From assembly GCA_019056785.1 (NCBI GenBank), contig DXJV01000085.1, positions 16,476-80,475 on the forward strand: a stretch of 64,000 bases of DNA, read 5' to 3'. This stretch comes from Candidatus Heimdallarchaeota archaeon. GTDB taxonomy: Archaea > Asgardarchaeota > Heimdallarchaeia > JABLTI01. This document shows positions 1 through 10,030 of this stretch, piece after piece. The translations under genes were made by a program, and so were the position numbers. The notes under the pieces are model-generated. The model did not search any database. It worked only from the letters and a program-made list of their open reading frames with translations, and was not told the origin of the DNA. Numbering within the stretch: position 1 is the first letter of the stretch; every line of letters begins with the position of its first letter.

Positions 1-4
1 TAAT

Positions 5-2155
5 TTGATTAAATTGTTTGAAGACAAAAAGTATGTTAATTTTGCGGATACGATTTTAACAAAATTTGTAGAAGATGATGAATGGCTCTTTCTAACAGAA
101 CTTGGGAGAAAAGGGACTAAAGAACAAAGGGATTTTGTAAATATTGCTTTAACGACTTCTGATTTTGCAATATTAGAAGGTCCTCCTGGGTCAGGGAAAA
201 CTACAACAATTTGTGAGATAATCTACCAAGGGATAAAACGTGGTAAAAGAATCTTACTTGTTGCTTCTACTCATGTTGCAGTAGATAATGTTCTAGAGAA
301 ATTATTTGATGAAGAAAAGGACTATTACAACAAAGTTAAAGAAACAATTTTACCGATAAGAATTGGTAAACAAGACAATTGGAAAATTTCAGAGCTGGCT
401 TCGCAGTTTCAGTTTGAAAATTTCTGGGAAGAAGAAAAAAACAGATTAATCACTTCGTTAACAAAATTAAAGGTCAAAACTCCTGCTCAAGAAGCTTTTC
501 TAAGTTTGTTAAAACAAAAAGAAAAAAGTAAATTTGTTTCTAAATCTTTTTTAAATGCTGCAAATTTGGTCTGTGGTACCACTATAGGTATTCTAATGCA
601 CCCTGAATTAAGAAAAGTTAGATCTAAAGAAGCCATTACGCGCCCCTTTGACATGTTAATTTTGGATGAAGCTAGCAAAACAACCTTTCAAGAATTCCTT
701 GTTCCGGCTTTAGCTGCAAAAACTTTTATTATCGTCGGAGACGTAATGCAATTACCCCCTTATGTTGAAGAAGAAGGTGTTTCATCAAACCTTGAATTTC
801 TCTCTGAAAATAAAAATCACGATTTAGTTAATTTACATTTTAATTTAGACTCAATATATAAAAGGCATCTAAAAATTCCAAAAAGATGCTTAATCATCAC
901 TAAAAACACAAATGATTATCAACGATACAAGTTACTTGAACAATATTATGATCGTAGTATTGCTTTTCTATACGAAGAAGATGAAACAATCGATCTTGCG
1001 ACATTATGGGGTGCAGAATTTATAATTGGAACAGAAGGAGCAATTAAAAAACATCAAGCGATTCTTCCTATAAGTTTGAGTTTTGTTAAAGAAAATTCAA
1101 ATGATCTTTTGAAACCCATTGATTTTAAAGAATTAAGGCTTGAGCATTTTCAATTTACAAATAATTATTTTAAAGATAAATTCTTGAAAGAACAATCTAT
1201 AAATTTTCGCCGTCAAGATGAATCATGGGCTCATGGAATTAGCTGGCGATTAAATCGCTCATTTGAACATAGATTTCTTCAAGAAAATTTCTACGATTTG
1301 GAAATCGAGAAAAGACTTCCAAAATGGTTAGAAGAAGATGAATTAAATGAAATCAAATTTTTCCTTGAAGATATAAAGAAAATTTCTTATCCTTCAGTTA
1401 TTGAATTATTGCAAAAAGGTTTCAAAAGAAAATACCGAAAAGAAAATACTGTGCTTACTGAAGGGTTTAATGAAAGGGATCTCAAATTACGGCATCGAAA
1501 ATTAATTTACCAACACAGAATGCATCCTGACATTTCTGCTTTTTCCAGAGAAAATTTCTATGACAAAAAGGCACTTTTAGACTTTCCGGGGATTGAGGGA
1601 GAGAGAGCTCATACAATTAGAGATTATCAGTATCATCTTTATTGGGTAGACGTTAAAGTGCCTTCAAGATACAAGTCGCGAAATGTAAATTTGAATAAAT
1701 ATGAAATTAAAGCTATTTTGCAAGAACTGGGTTATCTTGAAAAATGGTTAATAAATAATCCAAAACCAAAGAATCGATTTTGGACAATTGCAATTCTTCC
1801 ATTCTATAAAGCACAAGAAAACCTCTTGAGAGAACAATTACGGAAAAAATTTAAATCAAAGAGATTTCGAACATTTGTAGATAGGAAAAACAGAATTCGA
1901 ATTGAACTATGCGTTATAGACAGATTTCAAGGGCATGAAGCAGATTTCGTTTTTCTTTCTATGGTTCAAAATAGACGTGTCGGTTTTCTTGATTGCCCTA
2001 ATAGATTAAATGTCGCTCTAACTAGAGGAAAATATCAAGTACTAATAGTTGGAGACAATAAATTTTTTGCCAGCGAAAATCATCGTTCTGATATTTTAAG
2101 AAAATTGGCTCGAACAACAAAATGCCTAAAAAGGATTTACAAATATGGGAGTTGA
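5..2155 (+). CDS. Superfamily 1 UPF1/DNA2-like helicase (COG1112-like), probably 5'-truncated by the window edge
   Basis: Walker A ILEGPPGSGKTTT; Walker B MLILDEASKTT; IIVGDVMQLPP; YQHRMHP; C-terminal DRFQGHEADFVFLSMV...RLNVALTRGKYQVLIVGD. Track start is a TTG at the window edge and the frame is open upstream. Confidence 0.9.
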   Translation: MIKLFEDKKYVNFADTILTKFVEDDEWLFLTELGRKGTKEQRDFVNIALTTSDFAILEGPPGSGKTTTICEIIYQGIKRGKRILLVASTHVAVDNVLEKLFDEEKDYYNKVKETILPIRIGKQDNWKISELASQFQFENFWEEEKNRLITSLTKLKVKTPAQEAFLSLLKQKEKSKFVSKSFLNAANLVCGTTIGILMHPELRKVRSKEAITRPFDMLILDEASKTTFQEFLVPALAAKTFIIVGDVMQLPPYVEEEGVSSNLEFLSENKNHDLVNLHFNLDSIYKRHLKIPKRCLIITKNTNDYQRYKLLEQYYDRSIAFLYEEDETIDLATLWGAEFIIGTEGAIKKHQAILPISLSFVKENSNDLLKPIDFKELRLEHFQFTNNYFKDKFLKEQSINFRRQDESWAHGISWRLNRSFEHRFLQENFYDLEIEKRLPKWLEEDELNEIKFFLEDIKKISYPSVIELLQKGFKRKYRKENTVLTEGFNERDLKLRHRKLIYQHRMHPDISAFSRENFYDKKALLDFPGIEGERAHTIRDYQYHLYWVDVKVPSRYKSRNVNLNKYEIKAILQELGYLEKWLINNPKPKNRFWTIAILPFYKAQENLLREQLRKKFKSKRFRTFVDRKNRIRIELCVIDRFQGHEADFVFLSMVQNRRVGFLDCPNRLNVALTRGKYQVLIVGDNKFFASENHRSDILRKLARTTKCLKRIYKYGS

Positions 2156-2161
2156 GATTAA

Positions 2162-3280
2162 ATGAAGATTGTGCTAGAAAAAGAAGTTATGATTGAGAAA
2201 TACCAAGTACTAATGGATATAGAAGTAGAAAAGGATCGCCCTGAAGTGTTAGCTTGGTTAAAAGTTATTAAAGAAGGAAATGAGTTAAATAACGATGTTA
2301 TTCTCTACTTTCAAGAAAAGATATTCTTTGAATCACAAAAACCAAAGCAATTTATCAAGAACATTTTGCAAGAATTGGTGGTACTTGGTTTCTTGGATGA
2401 AAAGTTTAATTTAACTCAAAAAGGTTTAACAGCATTAGAGGAAGGAACTGTTTTCATACCTCAAAGCGGTATCTATGAACTTTTAGTTATTAACGATCCT
2501 TTATTTCCACAAGTAATACTAGATTATAAAGAATTTAAACCAGACCTCCATGAAGAAAAAAAGCAATGGAAGAATAACCCTGGAAGTGTTAATTATGAAA
2601 ACACAACCATCCCATCTTTTATTAGCAAATGTAAGGAGTTTGGTCCTATTAGACCCTTGAAAAATTCCGGCGAAACATTAATCAGAATTTTTAACATTAA
2701 AAAGGTAGGTAAGAAAGAAAAATTTCAAAAAAAGACCAAAGTGCGTATGGATATAGGTGAAATGACACAAATTTCTTTAAAAATTGAATACAATAAAAAG
2801 TTTCATTTTCTAGAACCTCCGAGAGATATTGATAAAATAAAATTAGTAGAATCGATACTTCGAAAGCTCCCCTATCCTGTGGATGAAGAAGTCTATAGTG
2901 TTCTAATAAATTTTGATGAAACTACACCAAAAGAACGAAAAACGTTCTCTAAAAACTTCAGCTTAATAAAGGAAACCCTCTTAAATTTAGGGAAATTTGA
3001 ATCTATTAAATTGATTGATGTACCTATTCTTCCTAGTAGCTTTGATTCTGCAAAAAAATGGGCTAAGGAGTTAATTAAAAACGAGATAAATACTTTTCTT
3101 ACAACCAACGAATTCGATTTAATATCAAAAGAGATTACCCATAAAGAGGAATTTGCTATGTTTAATTTACCTAATATTTCTATTGATGAAATGCTCCTTG
3201 AGGCTTCCTTTGGTAGTCAAGTATTTTGGTTTCTTAAAGCTCCTCGAGATTTAAAGTTAGAAAAGGTGATTAGTAAATGA
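2162..3280 (+). CDS. Hypothetical protein in helicase-PLD operon
   Basis: 6 bp downstream of the helicase and overlapping the PLD gene by 4 bp (ATGA); 372 aa; no family recognised. Confidence 0.7.
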   Translation: MKIVLEKEVMIEKYQVLMDIEVEKDRPEVLAWLKVIKEGNELNNDVILYFQEKIFFESQKPKQFIKNILQELVVLGFLDEKFNLTQKGLTALEEGTVFIPQSGIYELLVINDPLFPQVILDYKEFKPDLHEEKKQWKNNPGSVNYENTTIPSFISKCKEFGPIRPLKNSGETLIRIFNIKKVGKKEKFQKKTKVRMDIGEMTQISLKIEYNKKFHFLEPPRDIDKIKLVESILRKLPYPVDEEVYSVLINFDETTPKERKTFSKNFSLIKETLLNLGKFESIKLIDVPILPSSFDSAKKWAKELIKNEINTFLTTNEFDLISKEITHKEEFAMFNLPNISIDEMLLEASFGSQVFWFLKAPRDLKLEKVISK

Positions 3281-4752
3281 TCAAACCAATAATAATTGAG
3301 AAGGTTTTTAACAATAATGAAATTATCCCAAATTATTGGGCAATTCTTGACCATAAAAATCCTGAAATTATTCGAACAAAGAAGATTATCCCAATAAGTA
3401 ATGATAATTACAAATTTAAAAGTCTCATGACTTCTGCAATTAATAATGCCTCAGAAACGATAATGCTCTGTTCATTTATTCTAAGTGATAATGAAATCAT
3501 TGAGTCACTAATTGCTGCTGCTGAAAGAAATGTTCGAGTTTATCTTCTTTTTAGTACTGAAACCCAATTAGATAAAGAATTCAAAGAAGACAAGTCAGAA
3601 TTTGATGTTGAAATGGTTGAAAGTCACAAAGCATTTCTTAAGAAAATCTCAGGGAAGGCGCTTGCTCGTTCAGCTATTTTTCATGCTAAATTTCTTTTAG
3701 TCGATTATGGCTTGCCAAGTCAAGTTGGCTTTATTTCAACTGCTAATTTTACTAGTGAAGCCCTCTCTCGAAATCAAGAACTAGGCGTGAGACTTCAATC
3801 AAAATCAGACCTTGATATCTTGTTCTCTTTCTTCCAGCACGGATTTTGGGAGGAAGCTGAAATGGAATTTCACAATGATAGCTGGATTGGTGCGAAAACC
3901 TTTTCATTAATTCCAATAGAAACAAGCGATCGTATTGTTTCCACTTCTAAAAATAATAAATCTCTAAAGAAAAAAATATTGAACTTGATAAAATCAACAT
4001 CTGGACCACTTATTGTCTCGAGTTACAGTTTTAAAATGGATAATGAGTTAACTAAGGCACTTATTGCTTTAGCAAAAGAACGGGAAATAACCATTCTAAC
4101 ACGACCAAGATTTCAAAACTTGGAAGTATTAAATAGCTTTCTCGCAAATGGTGCAGAAATCTATTGCTATGATTATATTCATGCGAAATTCATTCTCGCC
4201 CCAAGAGAAAACAAAGGGATCATAATGACTGCTAATTTTGACGATCGTGGAATAGAAACTGGCTATGAGGTTGGTATTGTTTTGAATCCATCGGAGATTG
4301 AAGAGTTAAAAACTATTAGTAATTCATGGATTGCTAATGCCCAGTATCAATTTAAAGAAGGTAAAAAAATTGTTGAAATTGAAGCAAAAGAAATACAATA
4401 TTTTGAGGGTAATGAATTAAAGAAGTTTTCAGTTATCACTGAAGAAAATATTTACGAAGAGAAAAACCCCGAGGACTTAAGAGAAATGAGTCCTTTAAGC
4501 AACATAAACAGTTTTAATTTTCAATTTAACGATGAAGACAAGCTCATAAAAAAAGTCAATCTTAAGAGAAAAATAATCCCCCCAAAATTACCTGCAGGCG
4601 CCAGAAAGTTAAAGGACAATCCATACCCTTATGATTTATTTGAATTTAAAGGGCAAAATTATTTACTACTGAAAAATGAAAGAGCGCTAACCAGTATTCT
4701 TAAAGAAGCCGGGCATAAAAAGTATCACAAGATTCGTTTCGTAACTAATTAA
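3277..4752 (+). CDS. Phospholipase D-like (two-HKD) domain protein
   Basis: Two HxK-type motifs: FHAKFLLVDYGLPSQVGFISTANFTSEAL and IHAKFILAPRENKGIIMTANFDDRG. Confidence 0.85.
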   Translation: MIKPIIIEKVFNNNEIIPNYWAILDHKNPEIIRTKKIIPISNDNYKFKSLMTSAINNASETIMLCSFILSDNEIIESLIAAAERNVRVYLLFSTETQLDKEFKEDKSEFDVEMVESHKAFLKKISGKALARSAIFHAKFLLVDYGLPSQVGFISTANFTSEALSRNQELGVRLQSKSDLDILFSFFQHGFWEEAEMEFHNDSWIGAKTFSLIPIETSDRIVSTSKNNKSLKKKILNLIKSTSGPLIVSSYSFKMDNELTKALIALAKEREITILTRPRFQNLEVLNSFLANGAEIYCYDYIHAKFILAPRENKGIIMTANFDDRGIETGYEVGIVLNPSEIEELKTISNSWIANAQYQFKEGKKIVEIEAKEIQYFEGNELKKFSVITEENIYEEKNPEDLREMSPLSNINSFNFQFNDEDKLIKKVNLKRKIIPPKLPAGARKLKDNPYPYDLFEFKGQNYLLLKNERALTSILKEAGHKKYHKIRFVTN

Positions 4753-4857
4753 TTTCTTTTTTTTCTTTAGAATTCTTTCTACTTTAAAATCTAAATGTTT
4801 AAATTTCAACATAAACTAATTATTAGCAGTTAAAATAACACGAAAGGAGCTTTTTAA

Positions 4858-6930
4858 TTGTCGAAAAAATTTTTAGCAATGTTTAGTGTAAGTTTCTTAG
4901 TTGCTCTTCTAACGATTTCATGGTCTTCCTTTTCATTTACCGGTAACTCTTCTCTTACGCCATCTCCTGTTTTGCCTTCTTTTCAGACCCAACCTTCTCC
5001 GGCCGATGGCCCTTTGGCTTTTGACTATGATTGGTTGGTTTTGAATTACATTGATGGCGACAATAATCTTGAGGCGGAAGCGATTGGGGATATGAATGAG
5101 TTGGAGGTTGCTAAGGTTTCTTCCAGCCGGGTAATGATCCTTGCATTGGTTGATCGTGCAAGTGGTTATGATGACACCAATGGCGATTGGACCGGCACGC
5201 GTTTGTATGAGATTACTCATGATTCTGATGCTGATATCATTGCTTCTACCTTGCTGGTTGATTATGGCGAGCTGAATATGGGTCAGGCTTCGACGCTCGA
5301 GTTATTATTGAATTATGGTTTTGCCAATTATTCTGCCGAGAAAATTTGGTTGAATCTTTGGGACCATGGTGGTGGTATAGATGGCATTTGTTGGGACGAT
5401 GAGTCAGGCAACGATTATCTTTCTATTAACGAGATGCAATCAGCTATTGCTACTAGTACTACTACTTATGGTCGCACCCTTGATCTTATCTCTCATGACG
5501 CTTGTTTCATGAACATGATTGAGGTTGCTTATGAGTTGCGAGATTATGCTGACTTTTTTGTTGCCTCTGAGGACTCTATTCCTGGTATGGGCTATAATTA
5601 CACTGCAATTATTGATGACTTAGAAGCAGATACAACGATGAATGCCGAAACTCTTGCAGGGGTACTTGTTGACACTTACGAGGATATGTATGATAGTATT
5701 ACGACTGATGTCACCCTTTCCGCTTTGAATTTGAGTTATATTGTGGATTTTGCAGTTCTTACCGATTACTTAGCGCATAACTTAACTGCGGTGTTAAACG
5801 ATGGTCAGATTTCTGCTGTTAAAACAGCTTTTCTTGATTCCTATGATTTTTATGATAATTACATTGTTGACTACAAGGATTTTGTGGACCAATTGCTGGC
5901 GAATACTACCCTGATGTCGAGTTATCCTGCCTTACAAGCTATTGCAACCAGTGTTCAGTCAGCATTTAGCAACTTAGTGGTAGCGAATTATCAACACAGC
6001 AGTTATTCAGGAAAAGCTCAAGGTGTGACGATTTTCATGCCAGTGCCTTCGAGTACCTATCAGAGTTATATTGATAATTATGTTGGCCATCTTGATAGGT
6101 TTGCAGGCATCGATTGGTTGTCTAATGTTTATTGGGACGAGTTTTTGGATCTTTTCTATAGTCTCTACGATACGACCAGCATCTATCCAGTCATATCATT
6201 GGATGAGCTACTTACTTCGCAATCGATCAACTATGATGAGTCCCAATTTTTCGAGTTCAACGCCCCTGAAGACGCTATTTACTTATTCTCGCTGAGCATT
6301 CTAGATGGCGATATCGACCTTTACCTTCGAGATTATTATTCCAACGATATTATTGCCTATAGCCAATTTTACAATCCAGATGACGGTTCCACAGAAAAAA
6401 TCCAACACTACTTTAAGGGCGGCAAATATCTAATTGAAATCTACGGCTTTGAACTTTCACATTACAACTTCATCATTACACAAGAGGAACCAACTATCTT
6501 ACAATTAAACTCCCTGGTCTCCGGTAGCAGCGGCAGCCAAGAAGGCACAGATTCTAACCATTATATGCAAATTTTCAATCATTTCTACCAGATAACTCTG
6601 TTAGAGGGTGATTATCAGATAACTATCACCTATGATAGCGATGTGGTGGACTTTGACCTCTTCCTTTTGAGTACAAATTTCGTTGAGCTAAATAAATCCG
6701 CAAGCATTTATGACAAGGATGAAATTGTTGTTAACGTTAACTCTGAGACAACGTACATTATTGCTGTCTATAGTTATTCAGGTCATGGCTCATTTAATCT
6801 CATTGTAACTGTTTATACTCCTCCAAGCCCATCGCCTTCAGGGTTCATTCCGGGCTTTACAGCAGCAATTGCTCTGGTAGCCCTTTTGGGTCTTAACACA
6901 ATTGTTTTCCTTAGAAAGAAAAGGAGCTAA
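4858..6930 (+). CDS. Clostripain-like (peptidase C11) secreted cysteine protease with C-terminal membrane anchor
   Basis: N-terminal signal peptide; YIDGDNNLEAEAIGDMNELE; WDHGGG; SHDACFMNMIEVAYELRDYADFFVASEDSIPGMGYNY; C-terminal IPGF + hydrophobic helix + RKKRS. TTG start. Confidence 0.88.
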   Translation: MSKKFLAMFSVSFLVALLTISWSSFSFTGNSSLTPSPVLPSFQTQPSPADGPLAFDYDWLVLNYIDGDNNLEAEAIGDMNELEVAKVSSSRVMILALVDRASGYDDTNGDWTGTRLYEITHDSDADIIASTLLVDYGELNMGQASTLELLLNYGFANYSAEKIWLNLWDHGGGIDGICWDDESGNDYLSINEMQSAIATSTTTYGRTLDLISHDACFMNMIEVAYELRDYADFFVASEDSIPGMGYNYTAIIDDLEADTTMNAETLAGVLVDTYEDMYDSITTDVTLSALNLSYIVDFAVLTDYLAHNLTAVLNDGQISAVKTAFLDSYDFYDNYIVDYKDFVDQLLANTTLMSSYPALQAIATSVQSAFSNLVVANYQHSSYSGKAQGVTIFMPVPSSTYQSYIDNYVGHLDRFAGIDWLSNVYWDEFLDLFYSLYDTTSIYPVISLDELLTSQSINYDESQFFEFNAPEDAIYLFSLSILDGDIDLYLRDYYSNDIIAYSQFYNPDDGSTEKIQHYFKGGKYLIEIYGFELSHYNFIITQEEPTILQLNSLVSGSSGSQEGTDSNHYMQIFNHFYQITLLEGDYQITITYDSDVVDFDLFLLSTNFVELNKSASIYDKDEIVVNVNSETTYIIAVYSYSGHGSFNLIVTVYTPPSPSPSGFIPGFTAAIALVALLGLNTIVFLRKKRS

Positions 6931-6963
6931 TTATAATTCCTTTTCTCCCTCTTTTCTCTTTTT

Positions 6964-7416
6964 CTAATCTTCCCAATCAAAATCATTGTTGTATTGAAAA
7001 ACGAAGTCTATTTCTTCTGGGATTTCAAACCCAATCACTTTTTTAAACTGCTGGATGTTTCTTTTGCCGACAATAAAAAGCTCGGGCCGTTCATCTTCTC
7101 TTTGCGGGAAGTAAAGAAAAGAATGGATCCCAAACATTTGCAGTCCTTTTTGATAGCGTTCCAGTTTCAAGAAGTTGTGTTGTTGAATCGAGAGAATAAT
7201 GTTTGTATTGTTGTTAAAGTAAATGACCCCACAACTATCGAACACGCCACGGAGAAAGGATTGTAAATTACTCTTATCCATTGAGACTATTTCGCCACTT
7301 TCATCTGCACTGCTTCTTTGAGTAGTGTGGTGCTCTAAATTATGAATCAACTTCTCTTTATCGAAACTCTTCAAAAGGCTTTCACCAAATGTATTGCTCA
7401 ATCTATCTCTCAGCAA
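6964..7416 (-). CDS. Small LAGLIDADG-like fold protein
   Basis: LQSFLRGVFDSCGVIYFNNNTNIILSIQQHNFLKLERYQKGLQMFGIHSFLYF...LFIVGKRNIQQFKKVIGF follows a LAGLIDADG half-repeat pattern. Confidence 0.6.
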   Translation of the reverse strand: MLRDRLSNTFGESLLKSFDKEKLIHNLEHHTTQRSSADESGEIVSMDKSNLQSFLRGVFDSCGVIYFNNNTNIILSIQQHNFLKLERYQKGLQMFGIHSFLYFPQREDERPELFIVGKRNIQQFKKVIGFEIPEEIDFVFQYNNDFDWED

Positions 7417-7518
7417 TTTTCTTTAAAAATCCCTAATAGAGACCTTCTGTTTAAAATTTCTTCAGTTTTCAGAGGTTTTTTTAGTGAAATGGTTACTAGT
7501 TCAGAGAAAAGGTAAACG

Positions 7519-8619
7519 TTGGAAATTAAAGCAATGCCCTCTTTGAACCCCTTCCAAATTCGTGCTCCAGGAAGAGTGTTCCTCTTTGGAGAGCATAGTG
7601 ATTATTTTCATCTTCAGGTTATTTCAGCGGCTCTTAATCTAGCAATTTTTCTCGAAGTCGTTCCACGAGAGGATGATAAACTGGTAGTTAACTTCCAGAA
7701 CCTGGGGACAACCGATCAGTTCTCGATTCGAGACAAGTTGCTCCCTTATCGTTTTTCCCGGGATTATTTACGAAGCGCTTTTAATGTTATGAAAAAGCAT
7801 GGCTTCACAATAAAAACAGGGGCAACTATTACTGTTCGTGGGACAATACCGATCGCTACAGGGTTATCAAGTTCATCAGCTCTTGTTGTGGCAGCAATAC
7901 AAGCCTTTGCTCAGTTAGCCGAAGTTTCTTTGACAAAAGTTGAAATTGCTCGATATGCTTTTCAAGCGGAAGTTGAGGAATTCAAAGAAGCTGGTGGAAT
8001 GATGGATCATTTGGCCTCCACGTTTGGGGGCGTTTTGCATGTTGATTTTTCCCAGCCTTTGCGAAGAACACCTCTCCACATCCAACTCGAGGGTTTTGTA
8101 ATTGGTGATTCTCTCGAGAAAAAAGTTGATACTGTGGGTGATATAAAAATGATTAAATCAACAGTACAAACTGGCTATCAAAAGCTTAGCAAGTTTCTAC
8201 CCGAATTTAATCATCGGCTTACAGCTCTCGAGGAAATTAGGCCCTTTCTCTTCCATTTGTCTGAACCAATGCGAACAATGACTGAAACAACATTAAAAAA
8301 TAGAGATTTAACAAAAAGAGCGTTTACTTTATTAAAACAAGGGAAGGTGAAACCCACTCTTCTTGGTGAGCTCTTGGATAGGCATCATCAACTGCTGCGA
8401 GATGGATTAAAGCGTTCGACTGTAAAAATAGAGCGAATGATTGTTGCGGCAAAAAAAGCCGGCGCACTCGGAGCAAAGATGAATGGTAGTGGTGGTGGGG
8501 GAACGATGCTTGCTTATGCCCCAGGCCTAGAGAAGGAAGTTGCCGCTGCAATAGAACGAGAAGGCGGAAAAGCTTATCGTGTTGCTATTAGTCTTGGCGT
8601 GACGATTACGCGTTTCTAA
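7519..8619 (+). CDS. GHMP kinase, galactokinase-like
   Basis: RAPGRVFLFGEHSDY; PIATGLSSSSALVVA; KMNGSGGGGTMLAY. Three GHMP motifs. Confidence 0.87.
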   Translation: MEIKAMPSLNPFQIRAPGRVFLFGEHSDYFHLQVISAALNLAIFLEVVPREDDKLVVNFQNLGTTDQFSIRDKLLPYRFSRDYLRSAFNVMKKHGFTIKTGATITVRGTIPIATGLSSSSALVVAAIQAFAQLAEVSLTKVEIARYAFQAEVEEFKEAGGMMDHLASTFGGVLHVDFSQPLRRTPLHIQLEGFVIGDSLEKKVDTVGDIKMIKSTVQTGYQKLSKFLPEFNHRLTALEEIRPFLFHLSEPMRTMTETTLKNRDLTKRAFTLLKQGKVKPTLLGELLDRHHQLLRDGLKRSTVKIERMIVAAKKAGALGAKMNGSGGGGTMLAYAPGLEKEVAAAIEREGGKAYRVAISLGVTITRF

Positions 8620-8655
8620 AGCAAATAGTTTTTTACTGAATAAAGAATTAGTCAA

Positions 8656-9252
8656 ATGCAACTCATTGGTGGAAAGTTTATGACTACCGAAAACACTCAA
8701 GAGAAAACCTGCGAACAAAAAGAAACGAATTTGTTGCTCGTACGGGTGGAATACCTTGAGGATGAAATTAGTCTAAAAAGTACCTATGAGTATCAAGCCA
8801 TTCATGCGTTTAAGGGTTATAATGAAATTCGCTTTGCAATTTTTAACCATTTGAAAGAAGAGTTCATTGATCCAGTAATTAATAAAGGATTGCAAAAAGA
8901 AGAGCAAAAGCAACTCTTTAAAGAAAATTATAATGAATTTATTCGTTTTCTCGAGCGAAAAATTAGATATTGGTTGGCAGAATTTCTTAACTCGAAGGAG
9001 TTGCGAAAGGTCGTTGTTAGTTACAATAATCATCTCGTCCAAGAACTCGAGTATAACTATCTAGCAACAAGAGAACAAATGGCAAAACCCGACATTACAA
9101 AACTGACGAAAATAAGTAATGATTATCTCCAGCACGCGTTGGTAACTTCTTTCCCTAAACGAATTAGTTCCTATATCTTGTCGAAAAACAAATACAAAGA
9201 ACATCTCTTAGGGTTTTTCAACGAATTCCTAAAATACCTAATCATCTTTTGA
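8656..9252 (+). CDS. Hypothetical protein
   Basis: 198 aa ORF in a gene-free interval; no family recognised. Start may be ATG near 8680. Confidence 0.55.
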   Translation: MQLIGGKFMTTENTQEKTCEQKETNLLLVRVEYLEDEISLKSTYEYQAIHAFKGYNEIRFAIFNHLKEEFIDPVINKGLQKEEQKQLFKENYNEFIRFLERKIRYWLAEFLNSKELRKVVVSYNNHLVQELEYNYLATREQMAKPDITKLTKISNDYLQHALVTSFPKRISSYILSKNKYKEHLLGFFNEFLKYLIIF

Positions 9253-9267
9253 AATAGAACCGCATAC

Positions 9268-9861
9268 TCATTCCTTAGTGAAGTGATGAACCTTTTCGTG
9301 GGCAAAAGAGTCCCAATGCAACATTTTCGCTGTAAAAACACCATTATAGCGGAAGAATGCCTTACTCATGTCAAGCAACTCCTCTAACGTTAGATTCAAT
9401 TCACGATAATGGCCAAAAAAGATGGCTAAACGACCTTTTGGTTTCAAAACACGGTGGAATTCTTTCAATAACTCAGTATATGCCTGCACCCCTTGTCGCC
9501 GGCAGAGAGAATATAAAACATCAAAGAACAAAATAAAGTCAACAGAATTGTCTCCTAATGGAATCGTTACCTCTCCTGTAGTGAGAATAGTTTCAATGTT
9601 TTTAAGCTCATAAAACCGAGCTCGTCTCACCAATTCGTCTAAGGCTCCCGCATCGACATCAAGAGCATAGACTTTACCATCAGGGCCAACAAACATCGCA
9701 GCTGGAATAGCATAATTTCCTACGCGAGAACCGAAATCTAAAATAGTGTCATTTTTCTCGAGTTTTAATTGTTGGAAGAATGCCCGCGCCTCGCTATCAA
9801 ACCATTTAGCAACATCTGAGGGTAAATTTAATTTTTGTTGATGCTTATGTGGTGAAGTCAT
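9268..9861 (-). CDS. SAM-dependent methyltransferase (class I)
   Basis: DTILDFGSRVGNYAIPAAMFVGPDGKVYALDVD...DNSVDFILFFDVLYSL. Confidence 0.85.
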   Translation of the reverse strand: MTSPHKHQQKLNLPSDVAKWFDSEARAFFQQLKLEKNDTILDFGSRVGNYAIPAAMFVGPDGKVYALDVDAGALDELVRRARFYELKNIETILTTGEVTIPLGDNSVDFILFFDVLYSLCRRQGVQAYTELLKEFHRVLKPKGRLAIFFGHYRELNLTLEELLDMSKAFFRYNGVFTAKMLHWDSFAHEKVHHFTKE

Positions 9862-10030
9862 GAAGAGTACATCTCGAAGAATAACTAATGGCCATTCTTC
9901 TTAGAAAACTTTTGGTTAATATTCTTAAAGGGTTGATTAATAGTATTTTGACTGATGAAGAGAAAAAGCATGTCATCTTTCTCTCGAAAAGATTTTTTAA
10001 TCAGTAGAGAGCTCTCTCGCAAGAGAAAAG

